Source: Cryptomeria japonica
Taxonomy: Eukaryota > Streptophyta > Pinopsida > Cupressales > Cupressaceae
Reading direction: 5' to 3'
Assembly (NCBI RefSeq): GCF_030272615.1
Contig: NC_081407.1
Location: 144,962,897 to 145,026,896, forward strand
Length of the DNA stretch: 64,000 nt
Shown piece by piece: positions 22,788 to 33,597 of this stretch. The position numbers were made by a program, and so were the translations under genes. Below the pieces are notes generated by a model. It saw only the letters and a list, made by a program, of their open reading frames with translations. It was not told the origin of the DNA and searched no databases. Each line of letters starts with the position of its first letter. The stretch's first letter is position 1.

Positions 22788-23016
22788 GAATTGGCGCTAG
22801 AAGGAGGGCTTGTACGTGAACTCCAGATTCTATCACTTCAAATTTACGGAGGTTATCTCAAGAGCTTTTGTCCCTCCTCCCGCGCACAACAGAATTGGCG
22901 CTAGAAGGAGGGCTTGTACGTGAACTCCAGATTCTATCACTTCAAATTTACGGAGGTTATCTCAAGAGCTTTTGTCCCTCCTCCCGCGCACAACAGAATT
23001 GGCGCTAGAAGGAGGG
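22788..23016 (+). repeat. Primer-binding site present in three tandem copies
   Basis: TGGCGCTAGAAGGAGGG starts at 22792, 22896 and 23000. The first two lie in identical 104-bp units (22788-22891 and 22892-22995). The third begins the ordinary leader. Each unit ends in CAACA, mimicking the LTR end. Inside a unit AGGAGGG can pair with CCCTCCT. The PBS is identical to that at 62174. I cannot assign the tRNA with confidence. Confidence 0.88.
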
Positions 23017-23327
23017 CTGAGCATTTGAACGTCAGATCCTGAGAAGCGCTTGACAGTGAACACGAACTCTTGAATCCAAGGAAGATCAGTGGAAAGCTTT
23101 TTCTCAAACACTCGAAGGAAGGTGACTGCTGGATCGTTAGTTGGACTTACGCAAGAAGGAATCAAGCTGGAACCAGTTGAACGTTCAAGTTGAAATCTGA
23201 GATATTCAAGATCTCTCTTATTCCAGAAAATCCAAAAAAAGTGAAAAATAGAAAATCCAAAAAAAAGTGAAAAATAGAAAATCCAAAAAATCAAAAAATC
23301 AAAAAATCAAAAAAGAAAGATTTCTCA

Positions 23328-25058
23328 ATGGAGTGGCAACAGTTTCACGAGGAGCAACAAGTTGATTTTCCTGAACTTTGGTGGAGGTTAGATACACAAC
23401 TTTATCCACGAAGATTGTCCGAGTTTGCAAGACAAGGGCAGTGTCGAGTCCACGAGACAGAGGAACATGATGAGATGCATTGCTTGAAGTACTTATCAAG
23501 GATGGAATCGGCAGCACAGGGAAAAATCTTCTTTTGGGATGTCCCAAGGCCAGAAACGGAAGAAGGCAACTTCAGTGTCCCAGAGACTAAAGATCCTCTT
23601 CTAAGCTTCATGTGGATGATCGAGAGTCAACTCGTTTTGGATGGTGAAATGCGTCTGGAAAACATATTGCTACCATTGTGGTGTAGAATTCACAACTCAC
23701 CTCACTCGGAATTTACTTGCTTAGTATGTGAAATGGCTATCAATCAAGTCATAAACCAGTTTGGAATGCCAACTTTGTCCGAGGAAGAATGTATCATGAA
23801 TGGATCTTGGGGTGCACATCTCGCAGCCGAATTTAGGAGAACCTATGAACAGGACATTGCTCCAACATCTGAATGTGAGAAGGATCAAGTGTACGTTGAC
23901 AATACCAATGCACCTGATGATCAATGTATTACAATGGATAGCCTGCCATGCCTTGCACCTGAAAAGGAATACTATGAAACAAAAGTTGAAGAATCAGTTG
24001 AGAATATTCAAGCAATAATAAAGGAAGATCCAGGAGTTGAACAAGCAACTAAAGGAAAGGACGACTCATTCCTTGAAGAATTCTCACTTATGCTACAAAA
24101 GGAGATCCTTGAAATTGAATTGCAAGAGTTTTCGAATGGCCTCATTGAAGAAGACAATCAAGTTGAGATATTGAGTGAAGAGCTACAAATTATCATAAGT
24201 GAGCCCAGGTATGAAGAACAATTCAAAGGGGCGCTTGAAGATTTTATCACCATTATGCTATTTGAGGAAGCATTGAAAGATTTTGCAGAGGAAACACAAA
24301 TGGAATCACTGCCAAAATTTTTTCTAGATAAGCAAGTTACTGGGAGTGATATGATCCATCATCAACTTCGACCTCCCGAGACTATACTTGAAGAAGAAAG
24401 GTCACCTGAGATTATCTTTGATCCACTAGAGGAGATGTTTGAAGCTCAATCTATCAAGGAGACTCTCATTTTTGAAGATATGCTAACAATATTTCATGAA
24501 GATGCCTGGTTTATGCAAGATATCTCAGTGAAAACAGAGAATCTTGAGCTATTCGAAGGGGCGCTGAGCTTGTTTCAAGAGGAATTTCCTAATCAAGATC
24601 AATATGTTGTGGATACTCGTGGAATGATTCGTCATCAATGGCGACCTCCTGAAGCAGTTGGTGACCTCGCTTCCGACAATACAATGTCGTCTGAGCCTGA
24701 AATACGCCAGGTTGTCTCTTTCCTTAGTCCTAGCCTTGAAAGTTATTATGATTTTGATTATGGGGATTTTGGGAAAACAACTTGCATCTGGATTGATCAT
24801 GGTCCTAACGAATTACCTCAGTTGATCATTTTGAGTGAAAACTTGCTTGAGTATGAGATGTGCATGGTGAGAGTTTGCCTTTTTGTATTTAAGGATGAAT
24901 TTGCCCGATTGAGAACCATCACGTTTGCCATGCTCCTGTTGCACAACCTGAGAAATCATGTAAAGTCATGTACATATTTTGCTTCTTTGAGTCGTGTCGA
25001 GTCTAGGACTCTTGTATATAGGTTTAGAGTAGGTTTTCTTTTTGTGTTTTTAGATTAG
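23328..25058 (+). CDS. 576-aa acidic protein of unknown function, sole ORF of the non-autonomous element
   Basis: The frame is intact from the ATG at 23328 to 25058. Its leader is an A-rich stretch of short AAAATC(C)/AAAAGTG repeats, which favours this start. Residues ~1-180 hold Trp and Cys residues and a possible Cys/His cluster (CRIHNSPHSEFTCLVC). Residues ~180-420 are very acidic and probably helical. Two related blocks, near residues 342 (MIHHQLRPPE) and 433 (MIRHQWRPPE), suggest an internal duplication. The C-terminus is hydrophobic. I see no gag zinc knuckle or enzymatic motif. It may be a highly diverged gag-like or accessory protein, or a captured gene. The intact frame in an element with near-identical LTRs argues that it was functional at insertion. 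Confidence 0.75.
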   Translation: MEWQQFHEEQQVDFPELWWRLDTQLYPRRLSEFARQGQCRVHETEEHDEMHCLKYLSRMESAAQGKIFFWDVPRPETEEGNFSVPETKDPLLSFMWMIESQLVLDGEMRLENILLPLWCRIHNSPHSEFTCLVCEMAINQVINQFGMPTLSEEECIMNGSWGAHLAAEFRRTYEQDIAPTSECEKDQVYVDNTNAPDDQCITMDSLPCLAPEKEYYETKVEESVENIQAIIKEDPGVEQATKGKDDSFLEEFSLMLQKEILEIELQEFSNGLIEEDNQVEILSEELQIIISEPRYEEQFKGALEDFITIMLFEEALKDFAEETQMESLPKFFLDKQVTGSDMIHHQLRPPETILEEERSPEIIFDPLEEMFEAQSIKETLIFEDMLTIFHEDAWFMQDISVKTENLELFEGALSLFQEEFPNQDQYVVDTRGMIRHQWRPPEAVGDLASDNTMSSEPEIRQVVSFLSPSLESYYDFDYGDFGKTTCIWIDHGPNELPQLIILSENLLEYEMCMVRVCLFVFKDEFARLRTITFAMLLLHNLRNHVKSCTYFASLSRVESRTLVYRFRVGFLFVFLD

Positions 25059-26083
25059 AGGTCTTTTGAGCCTTGTTCTTAATTTGCCTTGAGTCATTTG
25101 ACTCATGATCTAGTGTGGCTCAGGTAGTTTAGTTGTTTTCTTTTGGTGTGCGTTTTAGTTTAGTTTGCTTTGGGTCGGTTTGTCGGTCGGTTTGCTTTAG
25201 TTTAGGTGTCTTGAGTGGGAGCCTCCATCTTGTGAGAAGGGCGTTTGTGTTGTTGCCCGCACGCTGGCAATATCCTGGATCTTATGTTAGACTCATTTCT
25301 TAGATATCTATTCATGAAGTGCTCGGAATCCGAGGTTGTTCCTCTTCAGCTTTATCATCTGATCAGGACCTGTATTTGACTTGGAAGGGAATCATTTTCT
25401 GTGTCTTGATGCCGACATCTGTTGATTACTATATCTTCACACATTAATAGACTCCGAGTCATTATGGTTTTTAGGCAAAGCTGTGATTGGTGAAAAATCT
25501 AAAATCTGGCTTCAGCGCCACCGCAATCCTCAAACCCCAGTAAGCTTCACTGCTTACAAGCCAAAGGAATTGACGAAGAGAAAAAGCAATATCAAAAGGA
25601 AAAAATGAGAAAAAAGAGAAAAAAAAAGAGAAAATGAAAGAAAAAAATGAAGAGAAAAGTGAAATGAAACGAAATATCAAAATTGGCTAAAGGGAATATG
25701 CGAGTAACTCCATCGGGGCTATAGACGCCTGGCTGGCAATGGAGCAATGTTCGTGAGCTTGCGGCGATAACCTCGTCGGGACTATGGACGTCTGACTGGC
25801 AGCGAGGCTCTATCCAGGATGCTTTTGAAGTTCAGATATACTACGTAGCCTATCACAGGGGAACCTGAAAGTCATAGTTGTCTTGTCGAGAGGAATGAAT
25901 ACACTTGCACACACCTGGGTAATCAAAGACTAAGTGTCTAGATATGGTTAAGGATTCTCCTTCTACTTTGAGTACATTTTCTAATCTCTTGATGAGCTAG
26001 GTTGAATTTTCCAGAGGTTCTAGGTGTCGATTGAGTCTTTATCTCTGAAATGTTTTTCAACATTTATTCAAGGTGGCGCTAGA
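25059..26083 (+). other. Structured 3' untranslated region of the non-autonomous element
   Basis: No ORF is present. Three hairpins are visible: GTAAGC/GCTTAC (25540-25557), CTCCAT/ATGGAG (25708-25744) and CCTCGT/GCGAGG (25771-25807). The last two have 25-nt loops of very similar sequence. An A/G-rich tract lies at 25577-25672. The sequence directly before the 3' LTR is GGTGGCGCTAGA, not a classic polypurine tract. Confidence 0.7.
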
Positions 26084-26527
26084 TGTTGTGACGTTTTCAC
26101 ACATCGCCCCATTGCAAATGGGGACCCATGTTTTTTGCTCGTTTTGTTCGTTTTCGCTTTGCTTTTTTTTAGGGTTTTGTTAGTTTGTTAGTTGTCTGGA
26201 TTTAGGGTCAAGCCTTAGGGTTTTAATTACCGTCTTTTCGGACCAGAATCCAGTCGCTTTTGAGAGCTTTTGAGTTTCCTTTTCTAGAATGCAAATTTTG
26301 AATGAAATGAATTCGCCAGAATGGTCTAATTTTCAATTGGAATGTTGACGCAGAGTCTAAATTCGTCTAAGTGTTGATGATGAAACATGAATTTTGTCCA
26401 ATTGAGTAATTTTGACCAAATTTTGACTTTTTTGATTTTTGATCCTAGGCATTTCAAATGATTTGTTTTCGCCTTGTGAAGTGATAAAATGTGTAAAATC
26501 ATGATATTTTGGCCTGTAGGAGCAAAA

Positions 26528-28717
26528 TCGCTCCTGTCCCTCAGTGAAGGACGGGAGCTCGTTTTCAAATATCTCATCATTCTTGCAGAGTCCAGACAAA
26601 TTTTACGTTTGAAGTGATGGAGAACGGCGAGATCTTTCCATTGAATATAAATTGAAGATTTTCATGAGCACAGAAATGCCTCCAGGGGGAAGATCGCTCC
26701 TGTCCCTCAGTGAAGGACCGGAGCTACAAATTCAATTTCGCCTTGTCCTTGCAAGATTTTGAAAGTTTAATGATTTGAGGACGTCCGAAGGAAGATACTT
26801 TGCCAAATGAATATAATTTGATATGCAAAAACGAAGGAGAATGACCTATATTGACCATATCGCTCCTGTCCCTCTCCAAGGGACCAGGGCGAGGTACCTT
26901 GTAGCTCTCGTCCCTCTCCCAGGGACCAGAGCGATTTCCTTCATTATGCAAAATCCAGACAAAGGTCAAGGCAAGTTTACGTTCAAAAACAAGGAAAAAC
27001 ATGAGATAAATGCGTTGAATATAAATTGAAGATTTTTGGGACGTCCATAACAGTGCTAATTGCCTAAATCGCTCCTGTCCCTCAGTGAAGGACCGGAGCT
27101 ACAAATCCAATTTTGCTTTGTCCTTGCAAGATTTTAACGTCTTGACGATGTGAGAAGGTCCAAAGAGGTACATTTTATCAAATGAATATAACTTGAAGTG
27201 CTGTCGGGGAGATCAACAGGGTAGCAAGTCCGGCTTGAGTGAGGTCCTGATCCTGAAATTTGGCTAAGTCTGGAATGCCCTGATCCTGAATTTGACTAAG
27301 TCTGGAAACTGAAAAAACCTCCAAAAACTAGATTTTGCAATATAACTCCTGGAGGTCTGAAACCACTCTCAAACATCCTGAAAGTATATATGGAATATAA
27401 CTTAAAGTATAAGAAAGAAGAAACATAGAAGGAAATGTCACTTATACTTAAATGTTATATTCCATTAAAATTGTCCTGATCGAGAGTGCGACAAGTCAAA
27501 TTTCGCTCGTGTCCCTCACCAAGGGACCAGAGCGAAAATGCTTAGTTGAGCCATTCCTGACCTTGTTTGGACGAATCGAGACATCAAAGGCATGGTGAAG
27601 GACGAAATGAGCATGATAGAGCATCCAGACTTGATCAAAAACAATGAGATGATGAAGTTTTGCCTAGAGGGTCAAATTCGCTCCTGTCCCTCACTGAAGG
27701 ACCAGAGCGAAATTCTTCATAAGGTACGATCTAGGCAAAGATCAAGCAAATTTTATGTTCGAAGGCAAGAAAGGAGGTCAATCGAACCCGTTGAAGACAA
27801 ATTGAAGATTATCAAACGTCAACAAAGGACCAAAATGCTTAAGTTCGCTCCTGTCCCTCAGGAAGGGACCAGAGCGATTTTTGTTGTGGATGACTTTCTT
27901 GCACAGTTTGAACCGATCTCAAGGCATGGATGAATAGAAGAGCACATTACGAACCCGTTGAATATAAGTTTTGAAGGTGACAAAGTGAAATAAGGCCCAT
28001 AGAGCTAAAATCGCTCCTGTCCCTCTCCAAGGGACCAGAGCGAAATTCTTATGAAGGCTTAAAATTTGAAAGTTTATCAAGCATCAAGTGATCACGAAGG
28101 ATCAAGGAACTTTATTTTGCACGATGATGGTGATTGCAAGTTGGAGAACGCAAGCATGAACCCAAAGACTTGAAGTTCGCTCCTGTCCCTCAGGAAGGGA
28201 CCAGAGCGATATTGATTATAGTTGCTAATTCCTTCAAAAATCACGTTAAGTCAAGGTTTTGCAAAGGGGTAAAAGGTACAAGGTGTCTTTTGAAGATGAT
28301 ATGCAAGAGTTTTGAACGTAAAAGTGTTATCAATTAAGTTAAAGGACTCATATCGCTCCTGTCCTTTGGACAAGGACCAAGGCGATTTTTACTAAAACAC
28401 TCATGTTCCGACAAAATCAAGACAATGCAAGGATAGCTAAGGTCAAGGACGTCCTTTAAGAGGCAATGAACGAGGAACCAAGGATGAAAGATGACACGTT
28501 TTGGCTAGAGCTTCAGGATCGCTCCTGTCCCTCTTCAAGGGACCAGGGCGATATCACATCTAAGGGACATTTATTTGCAAGACAAGTCACTCAAGTTTGA
28601 AAATCCTAGCGAAAATGCCAATTCCAACGTGAGGTTAAAGGCTTTGAACGTCAAAAGTGCAAAAAATCAAGACCAAGTGATGGATCGCTCCTGTCCCTTA
28701 GTCAGGGACCAGGGCGA
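26528..28717 (+). repeat. Same 13-hairpin array in the 3' LTR
   Basis: All motif positions are those of the 5' LTR plus 8185; for example the last motif starts at 28685. Confidence 0.92.
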
Positions 28718-30031
28718 TGAGGTACATATTTTCCATGTTTTTTAAAAATTTTGGCGCTCAAACGCATTTTTGAATTTATTTAAATGCTAGGAAAATCGAT
28801 ATTTAATTAATGGCATTTAAATTTAGCGCTTGGTATTAATTGATTATTTTTGCCTTGTAAGAAAATCGAATTTATTAATTAAAAATGAAGGCATTTAATA
28901 ATTGATTATTAATTCATTAAAAAATTAAATGGAGCGCTTGGTATTTATTTGTTTTATGGAGGTCGGCCCTTGTTATTCATTTAAAAATCATTTAAATTGC
29001 TTTATTTTTACAAAGTCGGCCTAAATGGTGGTGAGAGGTGTGAGCGCTATAAAGGGAGGGGTAGTTTATTTCATTTTCACATCATCATTTATCATCTCTC
29101 ATATGCGACTTGGAGAAGGCAAAGGAGGAACGAATTTCATTTCAAGCTAGAAGGCACTAGTAACTATCCAAAGGAGAGGCGAACTTGAAGTTTCTATTTG
29201 AGCGAAGTTGCCTAGGACGTCAAAGACATATCAAAGATGGCGAAATTGCTAACTTGAAGAAAAGATCACGTCCAAGGCTTGAAGGGTGGCGAAGTTGATA
29301 AGAGGAACGTTCTTTTGAAGATCACATCAAGACTATCGAATTTCAAATTTTGCCTAGGCGAATTCCTTTATTTTGCATTTTAGAGTTAAGCTCTCAAGTA
29401 AGGTATGGCAAGATCTCTTGTTTTAATTTCAAATTTTGATCGTCATTGCCTTAATTTTGAATTTTGAAATTTTGTTTTGCCTTAGCTCAGTTGTTTTTAG
29501 GAAATGATTAATAAAGGACTTATCATTAAGTTTCCTAAAATTTGCTCTCTAATTTATGTTATGTATTGCAAAATCATGTTACTAATTTTGAAATGTTGTG
29601 TAGGCGTCAAATGGAGGTCTCTTCAAGGAAAATCAAGCCGGATCAAGGACGGTCTTCGCCAGGACGATCAAGCCAAGACATGGGCGACCTCTTCCAATCC
29701 AGCGTTCCAAGGCGAGGTACATCATCCTGCACATCAAGGACAAAAGGAGTTAGAACAAGAGTTAATCAAAGATAGCCTCTCAACGACATCAAATTAAATA
29801 TCTAGCAAGCTTCAAGTGTCAGATGAGGTGGCGTCCTAGTCATCATTTCTCCAATCAGAGAAGTCCATCTCAGCATGTCCAGATTCAATGTACTTAACTC
29901 ATGGAAGGTGGCACAAACTCCGATGTACCTACCCCGGCTATCCATTGGTCGATTTTTCTAGAAGGGACATGTGTCCAAGCAATACAATTTTATCATTGGT
30001 CAAGCATTAAATGTTATGTAATGGTTGTAAC

Positions 30032-30120
30032 AAACCCTAATTAGGGTTTTCATTGTAAAATCTTGGCCATTGATCTTGAATTGATCTAAGCCATCAAATT
30101 GTATTGTGGGCACTATATAA
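30032..30120 (+). promoter_or_regulatory. Telo-box and TATA box of the 3' LTR
   Basis: Identical to 21848-21936, with the telo-box at 30032-30049 and TATATAA at 30114-30120. Confidence 0.75.
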
Positions 30121-30976
30121 GCCCAAACATTTCATTTGTAAAAGGAGAATTAGAGTGAAAGAGATTTTTAGATAGAATTAGAGAGATTTGTAAATAGTTG
30201 AAAGTAGTTAGAGAGTAGAATAGGAGGACAAGGCAAGAAATTGTTGCCATTGATTGTAAACAAACTCCATTTTCATTGAAGTAATGGTGAAATATGTCGT
30301 TTTTCTTGCAATTTGCATGGTTTCTTGTTGAGTCTTCAATCTTAGATGGTAGATAATTAGATGAATGGAGGAAATGTGATTGATTGATGGTGGAATTCGT
30401 ACATCCATACTACTAGCAGTTTGTTGATTGCAGACTTGCCTTGCGTAGTCAACTGGAATCATTCAGCCTAAGCTCAATTTCAATTTGTTGCCTCTTCATT
30501 GATATGCATCAACTTGGATGGTATCTATGCCTGCGGTGATAACTTGAACATCATAAAGCTCCCCTTAGAAGATTGCACTAGTCTTGTGTAGATGTTCCAT
30601 TGATGTCAAAACAAGACCTAGTTAGAGTTTCATCAAAAGGTCAAGTCATTGCTCCTACATTCTTAGTATTAGGATTAGATCCTCTCTTCGCCCTTATCCT
30701 TTTTCTATTTTTTTTAATCTAAGTTAGTAAGAGCCTGTGTCCAGCAAAGCAGATCGGAAGTTCAATGTAAGTCCCCTTGTGATTCCAGCAAATCACATCA
30801 TACCACTGGAGCTTGTCCACACGTGGAGACCCCACTAAAAGAACCTTGGAGTCTACCTAACTGATCCTTTACGCGAATCTTCAGCAGTTAGAGACTATTT
30901 TCTCAAGAGAGGATAAGATGCCTTTAGGTATTTTATTCTGTGTATGATTGTGTACAAAATACACGTCAACAGGTCC

Positions 30977-31345
30977 ATAGAAGCGAGGTTTCAGCTTCTC
31001 TGACCCACTCTTTTTGAGAGTGGATTGTTTGGAGGGCTTCAATATCAAGTAAACCATGTCTTCTACCTCAAATGCTTGCTCAATATGATGCTGATCAGCA
31101 TACATCTTCTGCTGATTTTGAGCATGCTGGATGTTATCTCTCAAAGATCTCATGATATCCTTACTCTCCTGTAATAGATCTTTGGCTCTAGGTACTCTGC
31201 AATCTCCAAAAAGAAAATCAATGAAGTGGGAGCTTCATAACCATACAGTGCTATGAAAGGAGACATCCTAATAGTCATTTGAAAAGTGGAGTTATAGCAA
31301 TACCCCCGCAAGTGCAGCCACTTAATCTATGCCTTAGGGAACCTA
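30977..31345 (-). pseudogene. Ty3/gypsy integrase C-terminus, proximal part
   Basis: The minus-strand translation contains IKWLHLRGYCYNSTFQ, then MSPFIALYGYE, the conserved end of the integrase core, followed by NQQKMYADQHH and KPRFYGP. Stops and frame changes break it. It joins the part at 17893 across the GGTCC target site. Its upstream end is abruptly replaced by an LTR-like fragment at 31346. Confidence 0.8.
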
Positions 31346-31396
31346 GGAATAGGCTAATGGGAAACCAATTTGACTAGGTTCAAGAAGGGACATTAA
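31346..31396 (-). mobile_element. Fragment of the chromovirus LTR start
   Basis: On the minus strand TGTCCCTTCTTGAACCTAG and the following ~30 bp match the LTR start at 12636-12590 (CTAGTCAA, TTTGGTTTCCCATTAGC). It is fused directly to integrase coding sequence, so the element was internally rearranged before the later insertions. Confidence 0.55.
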
Positions 31397-33597
31397 AGTA
31401 AGAGGAGCTGCCGATAAACACTATTGAAATGGCAAGTGCATTTGCCTACTACCATTAATCCAAAAAGAATGGGATTTGACTAGACACAAGGTAGAGAAAG
31501 GAGAAAAGTATGACATGTAGGGAAAAGTAGGAGGGGCTTAGAGATTTGAGATAGCCTTTGGGGGAAATTTGGGAAGTCTTGTTGGGGACCTCTTAGGTTT
31601 GAAATAGATCCCTCATGGCTAAGTGATGTTGCACAAGATCTAGGAGTTCTTACCTATACGAGAGACTTTGGCATTCATGCCTAAAAGTAAGGGGTCTCAA
31701 CCCTATAATGCGGATTTGAAAATCTTTTGAGGCTAGAGGTCTTTTCCATTGAACCAAATATATGTATTGCTAGGTTATTCTATTAAGAGACGTTAATAGT
31801 GCCTATCTTTTTGTTCCTTTAAAGGATTCTTGAGAAGTAGAGCAAATAAATATTGCAACCCTTGGATTTCAACTAAGTCCTAAAAGTATACTATGGAATT
31901 CATAGAAATTATCATAATCTTTATTATTATTTCTCCTACTCTCAAGTATGCTATTCATATTCTTAGCTTGAGAATTGAACAATATCAAGGGGTAATGTTT
32001 CTAATTTTATATGGAATTAAATATAGAGCTTGGGTATTGTTTAACCTTATGTGATACCGCAAAGTTTACTATATGGATAAAATGAGGTTACACTCATAAC
32101 CCTACCCTATTTCTTTGAGAAAGAATAACTTTATCTATTTGGTTTCTAATATTTACTCTTTATGGATTCATAGTTCTAAATGTTTTGATTTAAATATGTT
32201 TCTGAGTTATTTCAAGGTTATTAATTTTATTGTGTAATGTTCTCATCACAATTGATGCCCTTTCATTAAGGGTTGGGGTTTGATATTTTTAAGAGACTTG
32301 TTTTCGAAGCCAAATCCTTTGGCGGTTTTTATTTGGAAGGAATTTTTCATTTAGTTAGCATGTTTGGTTATGCTATTAAGGGTCATGTCTCTTGCCTAAG
32401 CATCGATATTTTGCTTGTATGTCGATTAGAAGCATTGCATTTACAACCTCTAGTAGGTTTTCCTTATCTTTTATGTCGCAACGGATGTTTCCACCCTATT
32501 CTAAAGCTTTTCCCCTCTTGTGGATAGTGTTGGGATTTAGTTTGATAGTGCCAAATTCTTCCTAAGTCCTACCTCATTTGTATGATTTGACCCTATGTCA
32601 CTCATTGTTGATATCCAATCTGAGAAAATCTTTAGTTGGGCCTCCCATGATGGGTTTTACCTAAGGATAAGCAACCTATATGTTTTTCTCCAAAATCTTT
32701 AGTGATGTTGTTTTGGAGATCATGTTATAGAGTCATGGCTGGAATTCATCTTTTTGGGTTGATTATGTGAGAAAATTCAAGTTCTAGGTGTGTGTTTTTG
32801 GGGCAAGTTTCTTATCTCACTACCTAGGTTTTTTAGGTTTTTAGGAAGCCTTGGCACCTTTGCATTTTGTTTTGGGATTCCAAGTTCCCTTGGAACTTGT
32901 AACCCCAACCTTCCTTATTTCCCACCCTAGAGTTTTAAACTTGCTTAAAACCTAGGACCCTTGTGTTTTCTATTCTCGAGTTCCCCTTGAACCCTGGACC
33001 TTTGGCAGATCATTCATCTGCATTCCTATTTGCACATTCCCTTTTCCACATGCCTCCTCACATTCTCTTTTCTTCCTTTCTTCTATGTCCTATCGAAGGT
33101 GCTTTCCCCCAACATTCTCTCGCTTGACAACATCGTCCATTTGAAAGGGTGTAAATTTGTCTAAGTGTTATTCAAAGCTCATCAAGATCCCCATGACCTC
33201 TTGAACCTTCAATAAGGTTCATAAACTATCCTAATCCTTGACAAAACTAAGAAGGGATTGGATAATAAAGAATTTTAGATGGTTTGCTAGCCCTCGAACC
33301 CACTTATGCAATTCAAAATTAAAGGAAAGCTCTCACATAAGACAAGAGAAGGGATATCGAGTTATGTTACTTGAGGACGTGGTCCTAGCCAAAATGGGGC
33401 AGTCCCTATCCTCGAAATGGCCTAAGGATAGGACGAGTTAGGGCTTTTACATTTTGAGAAATGGAAAATTTTGAATATTTGAAATTTTCTATACTTTAAA
33501 TATAGAAAATACATTACCCCTTTGTGTTTGCACAATCTCTTTGTCATTGTGCATGCCTCATATGAATATTTGAAATTTTGTATATTTTAATAGTCGT
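31397..33597. other. Unassigned AT-rich sequence
   Basis: No ORF has a recognisable product and I see no LTR ends or PBS. Likely old, decayed transposon DNA. Confidence 0.4.

Larger units (their letters stand above)
17899..30971 (+). mobile_element. Complete non-autonomous long-LTR retrotransposon, TSD GGTCC
   Basis: Two direct LTRs (17899-22787 and 26084-30971), both TGTTG...CAACA, are flanked by GGTCC (17894-17898 and 30972-30976). The 3.3-kb interior has a PBS (three copies), one 576-aa ORF and a structured 3' UTR, but no gag, protease, RT, RNase H or integrase that I can recognise. It is therefore a LARD-like element that needs proteins supplied in trans. The LTRs match throughout the parts I compared; the only difference I saw is one A in a homopolymer (7 As near 20755, 6 near 28940). 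Insertion is therefore very recent. Confidence 0.93.
26084..30971 (+). mobile_element. 3' LTR, 4888 bp
   Basis: Same sequence and landmarks as the 5' LTR at an offset of 8185 bp, becoming 8184 after the one-base homopolymer difference. It is preceded by TGGCGCTAGA instead of a clear polypurine tract. Confidence 0.93.
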
